Shown here in pieces: positions 1 through 5,695 of a stretch of DNA of 8,820 nt. This stretch comes from Planctomycetota bacterium (GTDB lineage Bacteria > Planctomycetota > SZUA-567), in assembly GCA_020860865.1 (NCBI GenBank), contig JAJBTL010000347.1, positions 1 to 8,820 on the forward strand, written 5' to 3'. Below the pieces are notes generated by a model. That model was not told the origin of the DNA. It did not search any database and was given only the letters and a program-made list of their open reading frames with translations. The position numbers and the translations under genes are program-made. Numbering within the stretch: position 1 is the stretch's first letter; each line of letters opens with the position of its first letter.

Positions 1-1545
1 GGCAGCGTGGACGCCGGTGTTCCGCATGACCCCGTCCAGCATGCCGACGGCGTCGAGGAGTTTTTTTGTCTCGTCGTCGGCCTCGTACTCGGCCTTGAGT
101 TCCGGGATGGTCTTGAGGGCCGAGGCGAGGGGGGCGAGGCCCTTTTCCGGCTTGAACATGTCCGGGATCATCTTGGCCAATTTGTCGGTCCGTTGGAGCG
201 GCACGCCCATGACCCGGCCGACATCGCGGATGCCGGACTTGAGGGACAGGCAGCCGAAGGTGATGATTTTGGCGCAGTGGTCGGCGCCGTGCCGGTCGAT
301 GATGTGGGCGACCACTTCCTGGCGGCGTTCCTTGTCGAAGTCGAGATCGATATCCGGCATTTCGTTCCGGCCTTCATTGAGGAAGCGTTCGAAGAAGAGG
401 CCGTATTTCAGCGGGTCGAGGTTGGTGATGCCGAGGCCGTAGGCGACGATGGAGCCGGCGGCGGAGCCACGGCCGGGACCGACCGGAATGCCGTTTTCGT
501 GGGCGAAGTTGACGACGTCCCAGACGATGAGGAAGTAGTCGGGGAAGCCCATCTGGGTGATGACGTCCCGTTCCTTTTCAAACCGGGCGACGACGGCGTC
601 CGGGAGCGGATCGCCGTAGCGTTTTTTTAAACCCTCGATGCATATTTTCGACATATATTCCACCGACGTCATCCCGTCCGGAATTTCCAGCGTCGGCAGA
701 TGGAAGCCGGACAGGGGCATCTCGAGATCGCAGATGTCGACGACGCGCATGGTGTTTTCGACCGCGTCCTCGAACCCCGGCAGGGCGGCGAGCATTTCCT
801 CGGCCGACTTCAGGTGACAGCCTTTTTCCGCATGCATGCGGTTTTCATCGGCGAGGAGGCGGCCGGTGTTGATGCAGATCATGATGTCCTGGATGTCGAT
901 ATGTTCCGGGAGGAGGTAGTGGGAGTCCGCGGTGGCGACAAGCGGGATGCCGGTCTTGTCCGACAGTTCCCGGAAGGCCGGGAGGATTTTCTGCTGATCG
1001 GCAAGGCCGTTATTCATAATTTCGAGGAAGTAGTTCCCCTTGCCGTAAACGTCCTGGTACCAGAGGGCGGCGTCCACCGCTTCCTGGAACTTGCCGGCGA
1101 GCAGCAGTTGGGGGATTTCCCCACGGAGGCAGCCGGAGAGGCAGGCGATGCCGGCGGACATCTCCTGCATGATAGTTTTGTCGATACGGGGATAGCGGTA
1201 AAAACCGTTCAGGAAGCCTTCCGAGCAGAGGCGGGAGAGGTTCTGGTAGCCTTCGAAGTTCCGGGCGATCAGGGTCAGGTGGTTGTACGAATACTGGTCG
1301 CCGACCGGCTTTTCCCGACGGTCGCCGGGCGCGACATAGGCCTCGAAACCGACAAGCGGTTTCATCCCCATTTTCTTGGCCGTGGTGTAGAAGTCGACAG
1401 CGCCGTACATGACGCCGTGGTCGGTGATGGCCATGGCGGTCTGGCCCATTTCCTGGGCCCGGCCGAGGAGCTTGTCGACGAGGACAATGCCGTCCAGGGT
1501 CGAATAATGGGAATGGATGTGGAGGTGCGCGAACGGAGTGGTCAT
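1..1545 (-). CDS. dnaE: DNA polymerase III alpha subunit, N-terminal part (runs off the window)
   Basis: Catalytic subunit of the replicative polymerase, which copies the chromosome in the cytoplasm with the clamp and clamp loader. The 515 visible codons are under half of the usual ~1,100-1,200 residues. Residues 7-15 read HLHIHSHYS, the metal-binding signature that opens the PHP domain; ITDHGVMYG and ADSHYLLP follow in the same domain. The polymerase core shows VGPGRGSAAGS at 355-365 and MPDIDLDFDKE from 396, in which D400 and D402 are the first two catalytic aspartates; the third lies outside the window. The visible end, RNTGVHAA, also fits the family. The ATG at 1545 is chosen because an ATG at 1550 meets a stop after two codons and because AAAGG lies upstream at normal spacing. 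A consensus promoter and a 5'UTR hairpin precede it. No frameshift is visible. Family assignment is secure. Confidence 0.97.
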   Translation of the reverse strand, partial: MTTPFAHLHIHSHYSTLDGIVLVDKLLGRAQEMGQTAMAITDHGVMYGAVDFYTTAKKMGMKPLVGFEAYVAPGDRREKPVGDQYSYNHLTLIARNFEGYQNLSRLCSEGFLNGFYRYPRIDKTIMQEMSAGIACLSGCLRGEIPQLLLAGKFQEAVDAALWYQDVYGKGNYFLEIMNNGLADQQKILPAFRELSDKTGIPLVATADSHYLLPEHIDIQDIMICINTGRLLADENRMHAEKGCHLKSAEEMLAALPGFEDAVENTMRVVDICDLEMPLSGFHLPTLEIPDGMTSVEYMSKICIEGLKKRYGDPLPDAVVARFEKERDVITQMGFPDYFLIVWDVVNFAHENGIPVGPGRGSAAGSIVAYGLGITNLDPLKYGLFFERFLNEGRNEMPDIDLDFDKERRQEVVAHIIDRHGADHCAKIITFGCLSLKSGIRDVGRVMGVPLQRTDKLAKMIPDMFKPEKGLAPLASALKTIPELKAEYEADDETKKLLDAVGMLDGVMRNTGVHAA

Positions 1546-1580
1546 GGCATTGTACCTTTATGGAACAGCATGGGTACCGG

Positions 1581-1602
1581 AATCACTGCCCAAGGAGTGA
1601 TT
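1581..1602 (-). promoter_or_regulatory. Inverted repeat in the dnaE leader
   Basis: AATCACT (1581-1587) and AGTGATT (1596-1602) form a perfect 7-bp inverted repeat with an 8-base centre. It lies downstream of the predicted dnaE promoter and about 36 bases before the start codon, so it could be an RNA hairpin in the 5'UTR or a protein-binding dyad. It has no U-tract, so it is not an intrinsic terminator. The function is unknown. Confidence 0.45.
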
Positions 1603-1630
1603 TACGGTTCAGAGTATTTTTAGTGGTGGA

Positions 1631-1659
1631 AGTATACCCTATTCCTCCCGGAGTGGCAA
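1631..1659 (-). promoter_or_regulatory. Sigma70-type promoter of dnaE
   Basis: On the minus strand, TTGCCA (1659-1654) is followed after exactly 17 bases by TATACT (1636-1631). Five of six bases match the consensus in each box. The inferred start near 1624 gives a leader of about 80 nt. It lies after the stop of the SMR gene, so dnaE has its own promoter and need not be read with sugE. Confidence 0.75.
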
Positions 1660-1685
1660 TCCGGAAAGGGCAAGGGGCCGCGTAT

Positions 1686-2006
1686 TCAGGACACGACTTT
1701 CAGTCCGATAATTCCGGAGACGATAAGCCCGAGACAGACGAGGCGGGCCACGGCAATGGATTCCCCGAAGAGGACAATCCCGAGAATGGCGGTAAAGAGG
1801 GAGCCGATGCCGGTCCAGACCGCGTAGCCGGTGCCGACGGGCAGGAATTTCAAGGCCCAGGACAGGCCGAAGACGCTCACCGCCATCGAGGCGAGGGTGA
1901 GGATGGACGGGACAAGTTTCGTGAAGTTTTCCGAATACTTCAGGCCGATGGCCCAGCCGGTTTCAAACAGGCCGGAGACGATAAGGACAATCCAGGCGGT
2001 GGTCAT
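1686..2006 (-). CDS. sugE: SMR-family guanidinium exporter (SugE/Gdx type)
   Basis: Small multidrug resistance protein of 106 residues, the normal family length, predicted as four membrane helices acting as an antiparallel dimer in the inner membrane. SugE/Gdx members export guanidinium in exchange for protons, and some also carry quaternary ammonium compounds. The sequence follows E. coli SugE closely: [20 protein letters not shown] at the N-terminus carries the central acidic residue (E15, equivalent to E13 of Gdx) and W18. [14 protein letters not shown], the GIVLFGES helix and the ending GIIGLKV are family hallmarks. The ATG at 2006 is chosen over upstream in-frame starts because the homology begins there and GGAG stands about 10 bases upstream. 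Guanidine riboswitches often precede such genes, but I could not recognise one in this leader. The guanidinium role is inferred from the family. Confidence 0.9.
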   Translation of the reverse strand: MTTAWIVLIVSGLFETGWAIGLKYSENFTKLVPSILTLASMAVSVFGLSWALKFLPVGTGYAVWTGIGSLFTAILGIVLFGESIAVARLVCLGLIVSGIIGLKVVS

Positions 2007-2068
2007 GGCGCTTTTCTCCACAAACGAGCCGCGCGCGGGCGGGCGGCGTAAAAAAGACCGTAACAACA

Positions 2069-2099
2069 GCATTCCCTTCTCCAGGGGAGAAGGGAATGC
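2069..2099 (-). terminator. 14-bp hairpin between MATE and sugE (terminator or leader structure)
   Basis: Perfect 14-bp inverted repeat (2069-2082 with 2086-2099) around a 3-base loop. On the minus strand a run of six T follows, but only after 13 intervening bases, so it is an imperfect intrinsic terminator. It could end the MATE transcript. It also lies inside the predicted sugE 5'UTR, where it would act as an attenuator or stabilising hairpin. A dispersed genomic repeat is a third possibility. Confidence 0.45.
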
Positions 2100-2124
2100 G
2101 TGAGTAGGAAAATACCGCACAGGC

Positions 2125-2142
2125 GGTGATAATTACATCACC
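2125..2142. promoter_or_regulatory. Operator-like dyad at the sugE transcription start
   Basis: GGTGAT (2125-2130) and ATCACC (2137-2142) are perfect inverted half-sites around a 6-base centre. The dyad covers the predicted sugE start point just downstream of the -10 box, a common place for a repressor site. No regulator gene lies in the window, so the partner is unknown. Confidence 0.45.
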
Positions 2143-2145
2143 GTA

Positions 2146-2174
2146 CCCATACCGTATTCACCCGTTTCTGTCAA
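2146..2174 (-). promoter_or_regulatory. Promoter upstream of sugE
   Basis: Minus-strand TTGACA (2174-2169, perfect -35 box) is separated by 17 bases from TATGGG (2151-2146), a partial -10 box. Transcription would start near 2139, giving a leader of about 130 nt before the sugE ATG. It lies between the MATE stop and sugE, so sugE can be transcribed independently of the pump. Confidence 0.6.
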
Positions 2175-2229
2175 GGCTGTCCGAACGAACCCGCGACGCC
2201 GGGCGGGCCGAAGCGCCTTCTATGTAATG

Positions 2230-3604
2230 TTATGCCAGCCGCGCCGACCCGGACGTCTGTCCCGGTTCGGCCGGGGTGGCGGTCCGCGCTGGCGTGGCGG
2301 TCGCCGTTGCCCGGGCGTACCACACTGACGCGATCACCATGGTGACCAGTTCCGCCACGGACAGCGCCACCCAAATAGATTCCGCTCCCCAGACGGCCGG
2401 GAAGCCGAAGAGGAATATCGGCACAAACACCGCCGACCGGAACAGGGCCAAAACAAACGCCGGCAGCGCCTGCTGGATGGACTGGAAGAAGGTAATGATA
2501 AGTATCGATATCCCGGCGAAAACAAATCCGGCAAAATAGATGGTCGCCTTGTCGTGGGTAAAGGCGATCAGTTCCGTATCGCTCGGGGTAAACATGGTGA
2601 TGAAATACTTCGACAAGAAGTACACGAGGCCATACATAACGACGCCCAACCCGGCCACCGTCTTGAAGAGGAAGCGCATGAGTTCCCGGTTCCGGCTGAA
2701 GTCGTGCTTGCCGTGGAAGTAGCTGACCAGGGGCTGGATGCCTTGGGCAATCCCCAGAAACACGGTGAGGATTATGAGCGCCATATAGCCGATGGTCAGG
2801 TAGGCGGCCAGGCCGATTTCCCCAAACCCGTTCAGGTTGATGGCGATGTTATAGAACAGGGTGACGATGCCGATGGAGAACTCCATTAATGAACGCCGGC
2901 GCGCCGAGGTAAACAATGTTCCAGGCCAAACGCGGCGACAGGGCTGGCCAGGAAAAGCGGAGCATTCCCTTGCCCCGGAGAAAGTGCGGCAGCAGGATCA
3001 TGACGGAGAAAATGGGACCGAGGGCGGTGGCGAGAGCGGCGCCGGCGATGCCCATGTTCAGCGGGTACATGAAAACGTAGTCGAGAACGATGTTCGAGAG
3101 CGAACCGACGACGAGGGCGGTCATGGCCAGCTTCGGCCGGTTATCCGCTCTCGCGTACGAACTGAAGGCGAACGACAGGATGAGGAACGGCGACCCGGTG
3201 ACGATGTACCAGAGGTACGTCACCGCTTCGGCCTGGATGTCCGGCGTCGACCCAAGAGCCATGGCCAGTTGGCCGAGGTAGATATTCCCGAATACCGCGA
3301 CCGCCAGCGACATCGCCAGGGCGATGACGATGGAAAGGTTGAAGGCGCGGTTGGCGCGTTCCCGGTCGCCTGAGCCGAACGATGACGAAATAATGATGCT
3401 GGCCCCGACGGAGATGGCCAGGGCGAGGGCGATAAGGATTTCCACCACCGGCACGGCGATGGCGGCGGCGGCCATGGCGTCGCGGCCGAGGCGGTTACCG
3501 ATAAAGACGCCGTCAACGATGAGGTAGACGGAATTGAGCAGGAGTCCGATCATCTGGGGAACCGCATATTTCATAAACAACCTGGATGGTCTTTCCTGAT
3601 ACAT
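2230..3604 (-). pseudogene. MATE-family multidrug efflux transporter, interrupted by a +1 frameshift
   Basis: Cation-coupled antiporter of the MATE family, which exports drugs or cationic metabolites across the inner membrane. The first frame (3604 to about 2885) gives 240 residues, starting MYQERPSRLFMKYAVPQMIG, with LIVDGVFIGNRLG in the first hairpin and six hydrophobic segments. After AFIN240 it goes out of frame and stops within about 11 residues. The second frame resumes exactly at EFSIGIVTLFYNIAINLNG (GAG at 2883) and runs 217 residues to a TAA at 2230. Removing one G at 2883/2884 joins them into 457 residues, the normal length for a 12-helix MATE protein. The break falls between the two six-helix halves. 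The ATG at 3604 has AAAGG upstream. It may be a real mutation or a sequencing or assembly error, since the rest of both halves is well preserved. The substrate cannot be told. Confidence 0.88.
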
Positions 3605-3646
3605 GGTACGTTACCTTTGACTAAGGCCGCCACGCGGCATACGAAG

Positions 3647-3662
3647 GAGGTTTCAAAACCTC
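3647..3662. promoter_or_regulatory. Palindrome upstream of the MATE gene
   Basis: GAGGTTT (3647-3653) and AAACCTC (3656-3662) make a 16-bp dyad with a 2-base centre. It lies between the terminator at 3668-3702 and the MATE start at 3604. The tiny centre suits a dimeric repressor site better than a hairpin, for example for a local efflux regulator, but no such regulator gene is present in the window. Confidence 0.4.
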
Positions 3663-3667
3663 GATTC

Positions 3668-3702
3668 AAAAAAAACGGGACGGACCAAGGGGTCCGCCCC
3701 GT
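3668..3702 (-). terminator. Intrinsic terminator upstream of the MATE gene (attenuator candidate)
   Basis: On the minus strand a 12-bp stem (3702-3691 with 3686-3675), closed by a 4-base loop, is followed by an uninterrupted run of eight T (3675-3668). One position is a G-U wobble in minus-strand RNA but an A-C mismatch on the plus strand, which supports minus-strand use. It lies only about 65 bases before the MATE start and after no minus-strand protein gene, so it ends either a small RNA or an attenuated MATE leader. Confidence 0.8.
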
Positions 3703-3816
3703 ATGCTTCCTGGTAGAATATGCCTTTGTCCACTGCTATCTCAACGACACCGGCGCGCCATTGAGTGATATTGAAGTCAAAAAGACATCGCCCGGCCGAG
3801 GCCGGTTCTGTCCGTT
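3669..3816 (-). ncRNA. Putative small RNA or cis-acting leader upstream of MATE
   Basis: A predicted promoter (3823-3850) and a strong intrinsic terminator (3668-3702) bound about 145 nt of minus-strand RNA with no convincing reading frame. Visible elements, 5' to 3', are ACGGAC near the 5' end, a hairpin CCGGC-CUCG-GCCGG, a CUCAA/UUGAG hairpin around a GGCGCGCC centre, and the terminator hairpin. The 5' ACGGAC can pair with GUCCGU in the 3' arm of the terminator, giving a possible antiterminator. I tried the TPP, FMN, cobalamin, purine, c-di-GMP, fluoride, guanidine and T-box signatures from memory and none fits; 6S RNA also does not fit well. No other clear promoter is seen before MATE, which favours a leader, but a free sRNA is equally consistent. 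Confidence 0.45.
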
Positions 3817-3822
3817 CACTTC

Positions 3823-3850
3823 ATTCTATCACATGACTCCCGCTTTTCAA
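3823..3850 (-). promoter_or_regulatory. Minus-strand promoter of the RNA/MATE leader
   Basis: Minus-strand TTGAAA (3850-3845) and TAGAAT (3828-3823), 16 bases apart, match five of six bases in each box. The start would be near 3816. It points toward the terminator at 3668-3702 and the MATE gene at 3604. A weaker alternative, TTGAGA and TATTCT 18 bases apart, lies nearer the terminator. Confidence 0.6.
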
Positions 3851-3921
3851 GCGGCCAAAGTGGTTTTTTTGAAAAACGCGAAAATTCACCCATGACACTG
3901 CCATAAATTAACAAAACGGTA

Positions 3922-3950
3922 TTGAAGTTAACGTTGACAGTTACTATAAT
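3922..3950 (+). promoter_or_regulatory. Promoter of the 79-residue protein gene, with internal direct repeat
   Basis: TTGAAG (3922-3927), 17 bases, then a perfect TATAAT (3945-3950). The start near 3957 gives a leader of about 50 nt. Two similar 11-mers, TTGAAGTTAAC (3922) and TTGACAGTTAC (3934), sit 12 bases apart and cover the -35 box and spacer, so they may be a tandem regulator site. This promoter rules out the longer reading frame that would begin at 3922. Confidence 0.75.
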
Positions 3951-4005
3951 GAATCCGACCCGCCCGGTGGCCGAGGGGGAGGCGGGCGTCACGAAAGGAC
4001 CGAGT

Positions 4006-4245
4006 ATGAACTCACAATCCCCTTCCATGGACGATGTGCTCCAATATGTCAAGGCGGCAAAGGACGGCGAAAAGGGCTGCACCCAGGCCATCTTCTATTT
4101 CCTCTACAAGAAAATCCTGGTCAACCGCATGGCCATCATGGAAAACGATCCGGAAAAGGGCCGCGCCGGCCGGGACCATGTCGAGAAACAGATTGTCGAA
4201 CTGAACAAGATGCTTATGGAATGCATGGCCCACGCGACGGCGTAG
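4006..4245 (+). CDS. Small hypothetical protein, 79 residues
   Basis: I do not recognise this protein. It is cytoplasmic in appearance, with no signal peptide or membrane helix, and is probably all helical. A first segment (about 8-45, MDDVLQYVKAAKDG then AIFYFLYKKILVNRMAIME) is followed by a charged break with DPEKGRAGRD (48-57) and a regular amphipathic helix (58-75, HVEKQIVELNKMLMECMA). There are two cysteines, C25 and C73. The ATG at 4006 is chosen because AAAGGA lies at good spacing and the promoter's perfect -10 box at 3945-3950 excludes in-frame starts further up. The gene is a single-gene transcription unit with its own promoter and terminator, divergent from the MATE leader and convergent with the YihY/BrkB gene. 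That complete set of expression signals is the main evidence that it is real. The length suits a small regulator or adaptor, but no function is assigned. Confidence 0.75.
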   Translation: MNSQSPSMDDVLQYVKAAKDGEKGCTQAIFYFLYKKILVNRMAIMENDPEKGRAGRDHVEKQIVELNKMLMECMAHATA

Positions 4246-4274
4246 GCAGCCGAAGCCTGACGACGGCACTCATG

Positions 4275-4332
4275 TCGCGGCATGACGCGATATTTTTCGG
4301 GGAACGGTCCGGCGGGCCGTTCCCCGGTTGTT
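4275..4332 (+). terminator. Double-hairpin terminator after the 79-residue gene
   Basis: First hairpin: TCGCG (4275-4279), 6-base loop, CGCGA (4286-4290), followed by TATTTTT, a compact intrinsic terminator on the plus strand. Second hairpin: 13-bp stem (4298-4310 with 4314-4326), 3-base loop, then GTTGTTTG. One position of the second stem is a G-U wobble in plus-strand RNA but a mismatch on the minus strand, so it too favours the plus strand, although it may also slow transcripts arriving from the YihY/BrkB gene. Confidence 0.65.
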
Positions 4333-4361
4333 TGTGCGGTGGGCGGATTCACTGCGGAGGG

Positions 4362-5582
4362 TCAAATCACGTTCAACCGGGCCTGCTCGAGTTTCTCCCT
4401 TACCAAATCGTTTGTGATATGGTCGGGATCCGTCGCCGGCAGGTAGGCCGGGGTCGGCGCGCCGTTTGTCGAGTCGATGCTGACGAGGAGGTCGACATCC
4501 ATCAGCATGGTGATAACGGACCCGAGCCGGGACATGGACGCGCCCGTCGTCGCGGCGAGGCTCCGGAACGTGGTGCCGCCGCCGTGGGCAGGGTCGGTAA
4601 AATTCTTCACCACCTCCGCCATCACCGCCTGGGCCAGGTCGACCGTGTCCTTCCAGGTAACCAGGGTCGGCATCTGGAGAAAGTGGCGTTTCGAAGCGCG
4701 GTTGTCCGACAGGCGGCGGGTGAGTTCGCCGCCGGCGAGGACGATAAGCCACGATCCGTACAGCCAGAACATGAACAGGGGAATGGCTGCGAAGCTGCCG
4801 TATATGGCGTTATAGCTGGTCAGGGACAGCATGACGGCGATATAGACGCTCTGGAATATCTGGAAAATGAGGCTGGTGATGAGGCCGCCGATGAGACACT
4901 CGCCGCGCCGGGCCAGGCCCCGGCTGAAATAGCCGTAGGCGGTGGACAGGACCAGCCACCACATGAGGTACGGCGACGCCACGACGAGGAAGGACAGGAC
5001 GCCGTTCGGGTCGAAGCCGAAGGGGATGGTCCAGGACTTACTGGTCAGGCCGGTGAGGAAGATGTTGATGGCGGCGGTGAGGACAACCACCATCGGCAGG
5101 ATGACCATGGCGGCGAAGTAGTCGAGGACGCGGTGGATGGTGCGGCGGGGCGGCCGGTAACCGAAGATGGTGCCGAGGGCGGTTTCCAAAAGTTGGAGAA
5201 TCTGGAAGCCTGACCAGAAAATGACGCCGATGGCGACAAAGGCCATCACGCTCCCGGAGTAGTTCCCGATAAGATTGTCGGCGAATTCCCTGACCCGGTT
5301 GAGCGCCTCTTCCTGCCCGTCGAAAGTGGTGAAAAAGTCGTGGATGGCGGTAGTGAGCGCCTGTTCCAGGCCAAAACTCTTGGCAATCGAAAAGGCGAGG
5401 GCGAGGAAAGGGACAACGCCGAGAATGGAATAGTACGACAAGGCCGTCGCCTGCATGGGCCAGCGGCCGACGCCGGTCTGTTCAAGCGCCCGGAAAAGCT
5501 GGCCGACAAAGGCGAAGCGGGATTCCGCCCTCGGCGACGGCAATGGTTTGGCCGGTTCGGCGTCCGGTGCGACTGGTCTCAT
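4362..5582 (-). CDS. YihY/BrkB-family inner-membrane protein
   Basis: Polytopic membrane protein of 406 residues in the YihY/BrkB (once 'ribonuclease BN') family. The biochemical role of the family is unsettled; the old RNase BN label is now considered wrong, and virulence or transport links are reported for some members. The N-terminal ~30 residues are polar. ALSYYSILGVVPFLALAFSIAK is the conserved first helix, five further hydrophobic segments follow, and YGSFAAIPLFMFWLYGSWLIVLAGGEL is the family signature near the last helix. The C-terminal ~110 residues are soluble; the stretch around GGGTTFRSLAATTGASMSRLGS looks like a winged-helix domain, as in many longer members. The start is set at 5582, because the 28 codons upstream cover the promoter region and carry no family sequence. 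GGAGG is present but about 13 bases away, slightly far. Confidence 0.87.
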   Translation of the reverse strand: MRPVAPDAEPAKPLPSPRAESRFAFVGQLFRALEQTGVGRWPMQATALSYYSILGVVPFLALAFSIAKSFGLEQALTTAIHDFFTTFDGQEEALNRVREFADNLIGNYSGSVMAFVAIGVIFWSGFQILQLLETALGTIFGYRPPRRTIHRVLDYFAAMVILPMVVVLTAAINIFLTGLTSKSWTIPFGFDPNGVLSFLVVASPYLMWWLVLSTAYGYFSRGLARRGECLIGGLITSLIFQIFQSVYIAVMLSLTSYNAIYGSFAAIPLFMFWLYGSWLIVLAGGELTRRLSDNRASKRHFLQMPTLVTWKDTVDLAQAVMAEVVKNFTDPAHGGGTTFRSLAATTGASMSRLGSVITMLMDVDLLVSIDSTNGAPTPAYLPATDPDHITNDLVREKLEQARLNVI

Positions 5583-5636
5583 ACTGGTGAATCCCCCTCC
5601 AATGATGCGGTACGTCGGCGTTTTTCCCCACGAAAA

Positions 5637-5666
5637 CTTGTACCACGCAGAGACGGCCGCTGTCAA
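5637..5666 (-). promoter_or_regulatory. Promoter of the YihY/BrkB gene
   Basis: Minus-strand TTGACA (5666-5661, perfect) and TACAAG (5642-5637, four of six), 18 bases apart. The start would be near 5630, about 50 bases before the ATG. It lies just after the autotransporter stop codon (5696-5698), so the two genes are probably separate units. Confidence 0.6.
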
Positions 5667-5695
5667 TCGACTGGCTGTGCCCGGTCCGGCGCCGC

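Noticed and set aside
7..1623. Long plus-strand open frames (7-630 and 700-1623)
   Set aside because: They are the antisense of dnaE, which shows the full family motifs; their composition (rich in G, A, D, E, V) is typical of GC-rich shadow frames.
3669..3816. 6S RNA as the identity of the minus-strand RNA
   Set aside because: It is shorter than typical 6S RNA, ends in a strong intrinsic terminator, and a long closing stem around a central bubble could not be drawn; kept only as an alternative to test.
3840..3870. Plus-strand hairpin CCGCTT/AAGCGG followed nine bases later by seven T, possible terminator
   Set aside because: No plus-strand gene or convincing promoter lies upstream to be terminated, the T run is displaced, and the same bases form the -35 region of the minus-strand promoter.
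3617..3895. 92-residue plus-strand frame between MATE and the small protein gene
   Set aside because: No promoter or ribosome site of quality, composition unlike a protein, and it overlaps the oppositely directed promoter, hairpins and terminator.
3816..4091. 91-residue minus-strand frame opposite the start of the 79-residue gene
   Set aside because: No homology recognised; it overlaps a well-supported promoter and gene on the other strand.
4006..4245. Antitoxin or CRISPR-associated role for the 79-residue protein
   Set aside because: No partner gene in the same direction, no repeat array in the window, and no family motif seen.
4221..5213. 330-residue plus-strand frame across the YihY/BrkB gene
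   Set aside because: Antisense of a clear membrane protein; the low-complexity Gly/Asp/Glu-rich translation is a shadow.
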